Shown here: positions 6,949-13,224 of the stretch, piece after piece
Numbering within the stretch: the first letter of the stretch is position 1
Layout: each line of letters begins with the position of its first letter
NCBI GenBank assembly: GCA_023228445.1
Contig: JALOBD010000043.1
Coordinates: 1 to 14,713, forward strand
Source: Sphaerochaeta sp.
GTDB lineage: Bacteria; Spirochaetota; Spirochaetia; Sphaerochaetales; Sphaerochaetaceae
DNA: 14,713 bases
Direction of reading: 5' to 3'
Program-made: the position numbers and the translations under genes
Notes under the pieces: generated by a model
What the model saw: only the letters and a program-made list of their open reading frames with translations
What the model was told of the DNA's origin: nothing
Databases searched by the model: none

Positions 6949-7686
6949 GTGCGCTCTCTCGCCTTCGCCATCAGGACCCTCACCCGGTTGCGGGTCGGCA
7001 GCACTCCCCTTGAGCGGGAGGAACGTTCCCTCATCTGGTATCCCCTCGTCGGAGCGCTCTACGGGGCGGTCTTTGTACTCTGTTCCCTCTTGCCGCTGAG
7101 CGCGGGCCTTCGCTCTGCGCTGATCATCTCCTGCTCCGCCTACCTCAGCCGCGGCTTCCACCTCGATGGGCTTGCCGACTTTGCCGATGGCCTTGGCGGT
7201 GGCTGGAGTAGTGAACGGGCGCTTGCCATCATGCGCGACAGCCATACCGGTGCCTTCGCCGTCATCGCCCTCCTTGCCACCCTACTGGTGCAGTACTCGG
7301 CGCTCCAAAGCCTTGTGGAAGAGCCACTGCTGCTCCTGCTGGCCCCGATCTTCGCACGGTTGATGATCGTCCTTGGCGCCACCCTCCTTCCCTACGCCCG
7401 AACGGGGGAGGGCAGTGCAGCCTCACTGGTTCGCGGCACCCGGGCGCGCCACCTCCTCGCCCCCCTTGCACAGGTGGTGGCACTGATTGCCCTCTACGCC
7501 CGTTTGGCAGGTCCCGCCCTTGGACTGCGAACAGCCATGGGCTTCTTGGCATCACTTCTCGGTGCGGTTGTGGTGATGAGGATGGCGCACAAGCGCCTCG
7601 GCGGGGTGACCGGCGATGTATTGGGGGCAATTGAGGTTGTAGGAGAGAGCGCTGCCTTGGTGGGACTGCTCATCCCCCTTGCATGA
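6949..7686 (+). CDS. cobS: Adenosylcobinamide-GDP ribazoletransferase (cobalamin synthase) CobS
   Basis: Integral-membrane enzyme that joins adenosylcobinamide-GDP to alpha-ribazole or its 5'-phosphate, the last assembly step of the nucleotide loop. From the GTG at 6949 it has 245 residues, the usual CobS length, with about six to seven hydrophobic helices. The diagnostic cytoplasmic motif GFHLDGLADFADGLGG is followed by ALAIMRDSHTGAFAVI. The GTG follows the cobU TGA by 2 nt; the purine-rich stretch GGAGG at 6934-6938, inside cobU, could serve as ribosome binding site though at a long 10-nt spacing. An in-frame ATG at 6856 lies deep in cobU and would add an unrelated Pro/Gly-rich segment, so it was rejected. 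Near the end KRLGGVTGDVLGA matches the family C-terminal block. Confidence 0.95.
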   Translation: MRSLAFAIRTLTRLRVGSTPLEREERSLIWYPLVGALYGAVFVLCSLLPLSAGLRSALIISCSAYLSRGFHLDGLADFADGLGGGWSSERALAIMRDSHTGAFAVIALLATLLVQYSALQSLVEEPLLLLLAPIFARLMIVLGATLLPYARTGEGSAASLVRGTRARHLLAPLAQVVALIALYARLAGPALGLRTAMGFLASLLGAVVVMRMAHKRLGGVTGDVLGAIEVVGESAALVGLLIPLA

Positions 7687-7734
7687 AATGAGAGGGTGGG
7701 CAATACTGGGAAAAACTTCATAGGACAGATGATG

Positions 7735-8337
7735 ATGGATATTGTATGCCTAGACTTGGAGGGGGTCCTCGTACCCGAGATTTGGATCAACGTGGCCGAG
7801 CGGACCGGTATTGAGGCGCTGAGGCGGACCACCCGCGATGAGCCGGACTACGACAAGCTGATGCGCTCGAGGATTGAGATCCTCGACGCCAATGGCCTGA
7901 TGCTCTGCGATATCCAGGCGGTCATCGCCAAGATGGGACCGATGGAGGGGGCCCGCCACTTCCTTGATGAGTTGCGTTCGCTCACCCAGGTCCTGATCCT
8001 CAGTGATACCTTCAGCGAGTTCGCCAAGCCGTTGATGGAGCAACTGGGGTGGCCGACGCTCTTGTGCAACAGCCTTGAGGTGGAGAGGGGACGGATCGTG
8101 CGCCATCGGATGCGGATTGCCAACGGCAAGAGGGCAGCCATCGATGCGCTGCGCTCCCTCAACTACCGAACCTTTGCAGCCGGCGACTCCTACAACGATC
8201 TGGCGATGATCGAGGCGGCGGATGGCGGATGCCTCTTTCGTGCTCCCAAGGCGATTCTCGACGACTACCCCCACCTCGCCCTCACCGAGGAGTATGATGA
8301 GTTGCTCGCCCAGATCAAGGGGTTTCTTGCGTCATGA
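7735..8337 (+). CDS. thrH: ThrH-like HAD phosphatase (phosphoserine phosphatase/homoserine phosphotransferase family)
   Basis: HAD-superfamily hydrolase of 200 residues closely resembling Pseudomonas ThrH as I recall it. Motif I is LDLEGVLVPEIW with nucleophile D7 and the ThrH-typical Glu E9 in place of the second Asp; motif II is LILSDTF; motif III is AAGDSYNDLAMI. ThrH dephosphorylates phosphoserine and can transfer the phosphate to homoserine. Here it follows cobS by 48 bp and the window has no CobC or CobZ, so it may instead, or also, dephosphorylate alpha-ribazole phosphate or cobamide 5'-phosphate; this is inference. Three consecutive ATGs (7729, 7732, 7735) follow a short AGG (7722-7724). 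I chose the last because family members start with the equivalent of MDIVCLDLEG. Its stop overlaps the next start by ATGA. Confidence 0.88.
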   Translation: MDIVCLDLEGVLVPEIWINVAERTGIEALRRTTRDEPDYDKLMRSRIEILDANGLMLCDIQAVIAKMGPMEGARHFLDELRSLTQVLILSDTFSEFAKPLMEQLGWPTLLCNSLEVERGRIVRHRMRIANGKRAAIDALRSLNYRTFAAGDSYNDLAMIEAADGGCLFRAPKAILDDYPHLALTEEYDELLAQIKGFLAS

Positions 8338-8558
8338 AGGGGCCGCGTCCACTGCTACCCACCATCATCCTCTTGATCGCTGCGATGATTTTTGGGTTTG
8401 CTGTGCTCAGCCGGATTTCTGGCGCTTCACTTCCCGTGATGGTCATGGTAGGATTGGTCGTGGTGGTCATATCGCTTTTGCTACTCTGGTTTGCCGTGGT
8501 GTTCGACCGTCAGATGCGACAGAAAAGGAATGGGAATGAAGAGAGTGACCAAACGTGA
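8334..8558 (+). CDS. Small two-helix membrane protein, function unknown
   Basis: A 74-residue protein with two strongly hydrophobic segments (about residues 8-27 and 33-56), a very short connecting loop (RISGAS) and a polar, basic-then-acidic C-terminal tail of about 17 residues (FDRQMRQKRNG onward). I recognise no family. The ATG overlaps the thrH-like stop by ATGA and the end overlaps the next gene by 23 nt, so it is held tightly inside the operon and is unlikely to be a chance frame. Its place between the cobamide enzymes and an ECF transporter invites comparison with small accessory subunits such as CbiN, but the inter-helix loop is much shorter than in CbiN. The coding assignment is fairly good; function is not assignable. 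Confidence 0.7.
   Translation: MKGPRPLLPTIILLIAAMIFGFAVLSRISGASLPVMVMVGLVVVVISLLLLWFAVVFDRQMRQKRNGNEESDQT
8525..8529 (+). promoter_or_regulatory. Ribosome binding site of the DUF62 gene
   Basis: AAGGA sits 6 nt before the ATG at 8536, inside the 3' end of the small membrane protein gene. It decides 8536 over the nearer in-frame ATG at 8530 and the upstream one at 8491. Confidence 0.6.
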
Positions 8559-9420
8559 ACTGTTAGAGGCCAAAGTGTGGGCTGAGCGACGGACCGTGGT
8601 CTTCCTCAGCGACTTCGGCACCTCCGATGGTGCAGTCAGTGCGATGCACGGGGTGGCCAACGCCGTCAGCCCGTCCATCGGTCTCTACGACCTCACCCAT
8701 GACGTGCCGCAGTTCAACATCTGGGAGGCCTCCTATCGCCTTGCCCAGAGCCTGCCATACTGGGCTGCAGGGACGGTGTTCGTCTGTGTCGTCGACCCGG
8801 GGGTGGGGTCGGATCGCAAGTCCATCGTCGCCCTCACCGAAAGCGGGCACCTCATCGTCACCCCGGACAACGGGACGTTGACCCATATCAGCGACCGCAT
8901 CGGCCTCCTTGAGGTCCGCTCCATCGAGGGGCAGGCCAACCGACTTGCCGGCAGCCAGAAGAGCCACACCTTCTTTGGCCGGGATGTCTACGCCTACACC
9001 GGGGCTCGGTTGGCTGCAGGTGAGATTGCGTTCGAGGAGCTGGGAGAGACGCTCACCAAGCTGGTGAAGCTGAAAATCGAGCGTCCTCGTCTTGAAGGTG
9101 GCTCGCTCGTCGGCTCGATCGACATCCTCGACGCCCGCTACGGTTCGCTGTGGACCAACATCCCCGGTACCCTCTTGGAGGAGATGGGGGTGGTGTGGGG
9201 TGATGATGTGGCCCTCACCATCAGCAAGGATGGGCGGGTGGTCTACGGGTACCACCTGCCGCTCTGCAAGGCCTTCACCGATGTGAAGAAGGGTCAGGCG
9301 CTGGTCTATGTCAACAGCTTGCTCAACCTTGCGGTGGCCATCAACCAAGGAAGCTTCGCCACCGAGTACCATATCGGTACCGGAGAAGGGTGGAAAATAG
9401 TCTTTTCGGTGGTATCGTAG
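8536..9420 (+). CDS. SAM hydroxide adenosyltransferase family protein (DUF62, PF01887)
   Basis: Belongs to the superfamily of SAM hydrolases, fluorinase and chlorinase, whose members attack C5' of S-adenosylmethionine with water or halide; the common form releases adenosine and methionine. In its 294 residues: FLSDFGTSDG (23-32; D26, D31), DLTHDVPQF (52-60), VVDPGVGSDR (85-94; D87 and R94 match the Asp-Arg of the described Asp-Arg-His triad) and PDNGTL (110-115). The third triad member is expected in a TFHGRD-like block; here the block reads TFFGRD (145-150), with the nearest His at H144. The activity may therefore be altered. It is followed 26 bp later by an ECF S component, so it may act on what that transporter imports. 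The 8-residue KRVTKREL start is basic and soluble; no signal peptide. Confidence 0.88.
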   Translation: MKRVTKRELLEAKVWAERRTVVFLSDFGTSDGAVSAMHGVANAVSPSIGLYDLTHDVPQFNIWEASYRLAQSLPYWAAGTVFVCVVDPGVGSDRKSIVALTESGHLIVTPDNGTLTHISDRIGLLEVRSIEGQANRLAGSQKSHTFFGRDVYAYTGARLAAGEIAFEELGETLTKLVKLKIERPRLEGGSLVGSIDILDARYGSLWTNIPGTLLEEMGVVWGDDVALTISKDGRVVYGYHLPLCKAFTDVKKGQALVYVNSLLNLAVAINQGSFATEYHIGTGEGWKIVFSVVS

Positions 9421-9427
9421 GATACCA
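9410..9427 (+). promoter_or_regulatory. Small hairpin across the DUF62 stop codon
   Basis: Perfect 7-bp inverted repeat TGGTATC / GATACCA closing a GTAG loop whose last three bases are the DUF62 stop codon. It lies 7 nt before the S-component Shine-Dalgarno (9435-9441). There is no T-run, so it is not an intrinsic terminator. It could stabilise the downstream mRNA end or modulate coupling. Confidence 0.45.
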
Positions 9428-9446
9428 ACCAAACAAGGAGGATACA

Positions 9447-10013
9447 ATGAGTACAGCAAAGGGAATGAATTCAGTGAAGATGGTGGTGGTCATCGCCATC
9501 GGCGCAGCGCTCTACGGCCTCGGCGGCCTGATCGCAATGCCAATCTTCGCCAATACAACGCTCAAGCCGGCAATGGCGATCCTTGCGTTGTTTGCTGCTC
9601 TCTACGGGCCGATCGTCGGCTTTCTGGTAGGATTTTTGGGTCACTGGCTCACCGACCTCTTGGCCGGTTGGGGTGTCTGGTTCACCTGGGTTCTCGGAAG
9701 TGGAATCGTCGGCTTGGCCATCGGGCTCTTTGGGAAGATGAGCAAGGGCTGCGTCGAGAAGGGGGAGCTGCCCAAGAGCGCCATCACGCTCTTCATCATC
9801 ATCTCCTTCTTGGGCAACTTCATCGGCTATATGGTCAGTGCGATCCTTGACTACATCATCTTCACCGAGCCACTGGACAAGGTCATCACCCAGCAGCTGA
9901 TCATCGCCTTCACCAATACGGTGATCATCGCCATCCTCGGCACCCTGTTGTTGTACTTGGTGGCACGGCGGAACAAGAGCAAGCAGAACCTTACCAAAGA
10001 TACCAATGCCTGA
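9447..10013 (+). CDS. ECF transporter S component (substrate-binding), UPF0397 / PF07155 type
   Basis: A 188-residue membrane protein with about six hydrophobic helices, the size and topology of an energy-coupling-factor S component. The N-terminal half (AALYGLGGLIAMPIF, ALFAALYGPIVGFLVGFLGH, DLLAGWGVWFTW) is typical of the UPF0397/ECF-ribofla_trS family. It would bind the imported vitamin or precursor and dock on the ATPase-T module encoded next. The family name mentions riboflavin, but members are diverse and the cobamide neighbours point to a cobamide, cobinamide, lower-ligand nucleoside or an adenosylated compound; not determinable here. The ATG at 9447 follows a strong AAGGAGG (9435-9441, 5 nt); the in-frame ATG at 9390 inside DUF62 was rejected. 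Hairpins lie on both flanks of the gene. Confidence 0.88.
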   Translation: MSTAKGMNSVKMVVVIAIGAALYGLGGLIAMPIFANTTLKPAMAILALFAALYGPIVGFLVGFLGHWLTDLLAGWGVWFTWVLGSGIVGLAIGLFGKMSKGCVEKGELPKSAITLFIIISFLGNFIGYMVSAILDYIIFTEPLDKVITQQLIIAFTNTVIIAILGTLLLYLVARRNKSKQNLTKDTNA

Positions 10014-10019
10014 GAGAAG

Positions 10020-10043
10020 GGCCTGCAGCTTCGGCTGTAGGCC
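10020..10043 (+). promoter_or_regulatory. UUCG-capped intercistronic hairpin overlapping the next ribosome binding site
   Basis: Arms GGCCTGCAGC (10020-10029) and GCTGTAGGCC (10034-10043) pair over 10 bp with one G-U, closed by a TTCG tetraloop, a very stable RNA hairpin. No T-run follows, so it is not a terminator. The only Shine-Dalgarno-like bases before the ATG at 10050 (AGG, 10039-10041) are inside the 3' arm. It may therefore lower translation of the ATPase-T fusion relative to the S component, or protect the upstream mRNA from 3' exonucleases. Confidence 0.7.
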
Positions 10044-10049
10044 ATTGCA

Positions 10050-12680
10050 ATGGATCAAGCGCTCATAACCTTCAAGGATTTCAGCTTCACCTACCGCTCT
10101 CAGAGTGAGCCGACCCTCAAGGCCATCAACCTTACGATACACCACGGTGAGAAGGTCTTGATCGTCGGCCCGTCGGGTAGCGGAAAGTCGACGCTCGGCT
10201 ACTGCATCAACGCCCTGATCCCCAACGCCTTCGATGGGAAGGTCGAGGGCAGTGGGGTGGTGTGTGGCTTTGAGGTTGGAAAGAGCTCGATCTACGAGGT
10301 CAACAAGAAGGTGGGGACGGTGATGCAGGACACCGATGCCCAGTTTGTCGCACTCACCGTCGCCGAAGACATCGCCTTCAGTTTGGAGAACCAATGTACC
10401 GAGCAGCGCCAGATGCACGAGCGCGTCAGGCAGATGGCGGCGGTTGTCGACATGGAGGCGTTCCTCTCTCAGAGCCCTGCAGACCTCTCGGGTGGACAGA
10501 AGCAGCGCGTCTCGCTCGCCGGGGTGCTGGTCGACGATGTCCAGGTCCTGCTCTTTGATGAGCCGTTGGCCAACCTCGACCCGGCTACCGGCAGACGTGC
10601 CATCGCGTTGATCGACGAGTTGTCGCGCACCACCGACAAGACGATCATCATCATCGAACACCGCCTCGAGGATGTGTTGGCCCGCCCCGTCGATCGGATC
10701 ATCGCGCTCGATGAGGGGCGGATCGTCGCCGACTCAACGCCACGGCAGCTCCTGGGCACCACTGTGCTGACCGACCTTGGCATCCGTGAGCCGCTCTACC
10801 TGGCGGCGTTGCGCATGAGCGGCTGTGACATTCCCTCGTTGGGTGATGTAAGCTCCCTTGATACCATGGTCCTCGGGGCATGCGAAGAGCAGGTGCGATC
10901 CTGGCACCGATCACAGCGATTTGATCGAGGCGGTGAGAAGGGGGAGGTGTTGTTGGCGGTCAAGGACCTGGGCTTCTCCTACGATGGCGTCGTCGAAGCC
11001 CTCGATGGGATCGACCTGTCGTTGCGGTCGGGGGAGATGGTCTCGATCCTTGGCTCCAACGGGGCAGGCAAGTCGACACTGGCCAGCCTCTTGATGGGAG
11101 TGCTTGTCCCCGATCGGGGAGAGATCGTCATGGATGGGGTCGATCTTGCCGGCTTCTCAGCGAGCCAGCGCTCCTCGCTCATCGGCTTTGTCATGCAAAA
11201 CCCCAACCACATGATCAGCTGTGACATCGTCTACGACGAGGTCGCCTTCGCGCTGCGCCAGCAAGGGTATGGGGAGGAGGAGATCCGTGACCGGGTGATG
11301 GATGTGCTCGGCCTCTGTGCGCTACGCGAGTACCACCGCTGGCCCATCAGTGCGCTCAGCTATGGGCAGAAGAAACGGGTGACCATCGCCAGCATCCTGG
11401 TGACCAATCCCCGGCTGTTGATCCTCGATGAACCGACCTCCGGCCAGGATTGGCGGCGGTACACCGCCTTGATGGAGTTTCTCGTCGACTTGAACCGACG
11501 CCTGAATCTGACAATCCTCTTCATCACCCATGATATGCACCTGGCCCTGCAGTATACCAGCCGGTCGGTGGTCCTTGATGAGGGGCGCCTGGTCTGCGAC
11601 AAGCCCACCAGTGAGGTCTTCAGCGATGAAGGGATCCTCACCGCGGCCAATTTGGAGGTGACCAGCCTCTATCGTCTTGCCAAGCGTTGTTCGATCGAGG
11701 ATATTCCCTCCTTCATCGAGACCTTCGTAGCTGAGGAGGCCAAGGTGAGGGGAGAGGGGGTGCGCGTCGCCACCCTCCACGTAAAGCGTGCTGCCTTGTT
11801 GGGCAGAGCGCGACCCAAACGGAAGAAACCCTCCGACAAGGAGGGGCGCAAGTTCGGGTTTGCACTGGGCTACGAGGAGTGTGATACCTTCCTGCACCGC
11901 TATAGCGGGGTGACGAAGTTCTTCGCCTTCATCATCTGGATCATCTTCTGCCTCACCACCTTCGATGTCCGCTTCCTCATCCCGGCGACAATCTTCTCCT
12001 TCGTCCTGTTGGTGATGAGCAAGATCCCGCTGGCGAAGTTCAAGCCGTACATCATCGCGATGCTCACCCTCATCGCCTTCAACGCCCTCTTCATCTTCCT
12101 CTTCTCTCCCGACCAGGGGACACGGTATCTGGCAAGCCGCACCATCCTGCTGGGCTCGGCGACCGGGCGCTATGCCCTCTCGGCTGAGACGCTCTTCTAC
12201 CTCTTTGTCGTCAGCCTCAAATACTTTGCGATCTTCCCGATGGCATTGCTCTTTGTCAGCATCACCCAGCCATCGGCATTCGCCTCCTCGCTCAACCGCC
12301 TTGGCGTCTCCTACCGCATCAGTTACGCCGTCTCACTGGCCCTGCGTTACCTGCCCGAGGTGACCAAGACCTACCTGCACATCCTCCACGCCCAAATGGC
12401 ACGCGGGGTGAGCCTGTCGAGTGACGAGACGCTGAAGAAGCGCCTCTCGTCGCTGGCCAGGGTCCTCTCCCCGTTGGTCCTCTCCAGCCTCGACCGTGTG
12501 GATGTCATCACCAATGCGATGGTCCTGCGGGGCTTCGGGAGATTGGACACACGCTCATGGTACATGGCCCAACGTCTTGCTTTAGGCGATTGGGTGGCCA
12601 TGGCCCTCATCCTGCTCCTGCTCACATCGAGCCTGTACAGTCGATTTGTCGCAAATGTCATGTTTTGGTATCCTTTTTAG
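10050..12680 (+). CDS. ECF transporter energy module: fused ATPase-ATPase-EcfT protein
   Basis: An 876-residue single polypeptide holding the complete energising module normally made of EcfA, EcfA' and EcfT. First ATPase: Walker A GPSGSGKST (40-48), signature LSGGQ (146-150), Walker B with D170-E171. Second ATPase: Walker A GSNGAGKST (335-343), signature LSYGQ (436-440), Walker B with D460-E461. After a basic linker (about 570-610, RARPKRKKPSDK) comes the EcfT-like membrane domain from about 617, with hydrophobic helices and the two coupling motifs ending in MARG (784-786) and LRGFG (R827, G828), which contact the ATPases. It works with the adjacent S component as a dedicated (group I) importer. 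Translation probably starts weakly because its site lies in a hairpin. No frameshift is seen across the junctions, so the fusion looks genuine. Confidence 0.93.
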   Translation: MDQALITFKDFSFTYRSQSEPTLKAINLTIHHGEKVLIVGPSGSGKSTLGYCINALIPNAFDGKVEGSGVVCGFEVGKSSIYEVNKKVGTVMQDTDAQFVALTVAEDIAFSLENQCTEQRQMHERVRQMAAVVDMEAFLSQSPADLSGGQKQRVSLAGVLVDDVQVLLFDEPLANLDPATGRRAIALIDELSRTTDKTIIIIEHRLEDVLARPVDRIIALDEGRIVADSTPRQLLGTTVLTDLGIREPLYLAALRMSGCDIPSLGDVSSLDTMVLGACEEQVRSWHRSQRFDRGGEKGEVLLAVKDLGFSYDGVVEALDGIDLSLRSGEMVSILGSNGAGKSTLASLLMGVLVPDRGEIVMDGVDLAGFSASQRSSLIGFVMQNPNHMISCDIVYDEVAFALRQQGYGEEEIRDRVMDVLGLCALREYHRWPISALSYGQKKRVTIASILVTNPRLLILDEPTSGQDWRRYTALMEFLVDLNRRLNLTILFITHDMHLALQYTSRSVVLDEGRLVCDKPTSEVFSDEGILTAANLEVTSLYRLAKRCSIEDIPSFIETFVAEEAKVRGEGVRVATLHVKRAALLGRARPKRKKPSDKEGRKFGFALGYEECDTFLHRYSGVTKFFAFIIWIIFCLTTFDVRFLIPATIFSFVLLVMSKIPLAKFKPYIIAMLTLIAFNALFIFLFSPDQGTRYLASRTILLGSATGRYALSAETLFYLFVVSLKYFAIFPMALLFVSITQPSAFASSLNRLGVSYRISYAVSLALRYLPEVTKTYLHILHAQMARGVSLSSDETLKKRLSSLARVLSPLVLSSLDRVDVITNAMVLRGFGRLDTRSWYMAQRLALGDWVAMALILLLLTSSLYSRFVANVMFWYPF

Positions 12681-12801
12681 GACAATGTACTCTTCTGCCT
12701 CCCAATATCACTGCAGAGAGCTTGACAGATGGCAATCTTATCCCCATCTTATATTGAACTAAATCACGAGTTCACTCGATGGTGATTGCAGGAGGTCTGT
12801 T
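12681..12801 (+). other. Intergenic region between ECF fusion and dksA-like gene
   Basis: A 121-bp gap, relatively AT-rich compared with the coding DNA around it. It holds a perfect -35 consensus TTGACA (12722-12727) without a well-placed -10, and a hairpin next to the dksA ribosome binding site. I find no convincing terminator for the cobamide/ECF operon here, so read-through into the dksA-like gene is possible. Confidence 0.4.
12762..12787 (+). promoter_or_regulatory. Leader hairpin just upstream of the dksA-like ribosome binding site
   Basis: AATCA (12762-12766) pairs with TGATT (12783-12787) and CGAG (12767-12770) with CTCG (12775-12778) around a TTCA loop, leaving a 4-nt bulge on the 3' side. 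It ends 3 nt before the GGAGG at 12791-12795. Possible translational control; modest stability. Confidence 0.35.
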
Positions 12802-13161
12802 GTGTCTGACACGTTTGTACAAGAGATGGAGACGCAGTTGCTTGCAATGCGCAAGGAGCTGCTGGATAAGTTGAGCGAAGACAACAGCGACTTTCGTGAG
12901 ATGGTCAACGCGATGGGAATCAAGGACAGCATCGACGTGGCTGCCGACGACATCGCCTTCAAGAAGATGGAGGCGATCAACAAACATGAAGCCAGTCGGT
13001 TGCGCTCGATCGAAAACGCCCTCTCACGGATTGCCAATGGCAAGTATGGCCTCTGCCTGCGTTGCTCCAAGACAATCCCTGAGGAGCGCTTGAGGGCCAT
13101 CCCATACGCTGTGCTGTGCATCGACTGCAAGAATGCCGAGGAGAGCCCTGGACGGCGATGA
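12802..13161 (+). CDS. DksA/TraR-type C4 zinc-finger transcription regulator
   Basis: RNA polymerase secondary-channel regulator of the DksA/TraR family, 119 residues, shorter than the 151 of E. coli DksA but like the short forms of other lineages. An acidic/basic coiled-coil N-terminal two-thirds carries a tip motif DSIDVA (D42, D45, A47), matching the DxxDxA that DksA inserts toward the active site. The C4 zinc finger is C85-X2-C88 and C106-X2-C109, in CLRCSKTIPEERL and VLCIDCK. It would modulate stable-RNA and stress promoters, possibly with ppGpp. The start is GTG with GGAGG 6 nt upstream. It stands alone, followed by a strong terminator. TraR-like function without ppGpp response is an alternative. 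Confidence 0.92.
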   Translation: MSDTFVQEMETQLLAMRKELLDKLSEDNSDFREMVNAMGIKDSIDVAADDIAFKKMEAINKHEASRLRSIENALSRIANGKYGLCLRCSKTIPEERLRAIPYAVLCIDCKNAEESPGRR

Positions 13162-13177
13162 CCCTCCTCCATGAAAA

Positions 13178-13217
13178 AACAGGCAGCCTCTGTCCAGGCC
13201 GCCTGTTCTTTTTTTTT
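13178..13217 (+). terminator. Bidirectional intrinsic terminator between convergent genes
   Basis: Stem AACAGGC (13178-13184) with GCCTGTT (13201-13207), an A-C mismatch, then GCCT/AGGC around a 6-nt loop, followed by C and nine T (13209-13217). An A-run (13174-13179) on the other side gives a T-run on the minus strand, so the same hairpin can end both the dksA-like transcript and the converging minus-strand hydrolase transcript (stop at 13225). Confidence 0.9.
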
Positions 13218-13224
13218 ACCCTCC

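Noticed and set aside
7696..7734. GTG start at 7696 for the thrH-like gene
   Set aside because: It would add 13 residues not found in the family, while the ATG triplet at 7729-7737 gives the canonical N-terminus. The GTG does follow a purine-rich stretch, so it is not impossible.
10020..10043. Intrinsic terminator between the S component and the ATPase-T gene
   Set aside because: The hairpin is strong but there is no T-run and the next start codon is 6 nt away, so it is better explained as a translational or stability element.
12722..12755. TTGACA and TATATT as a dksA promoter
   Set aside because: The spacer would be 22 nt, too long for a standard sigma-70 promoter; hexamers at 17-19 nt are poor. 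No promoter is called.
12681..12760. Terminator after the ECF fusion gene
   Set aside because: Only 5-bp inverted repeats without a following T-run were found.
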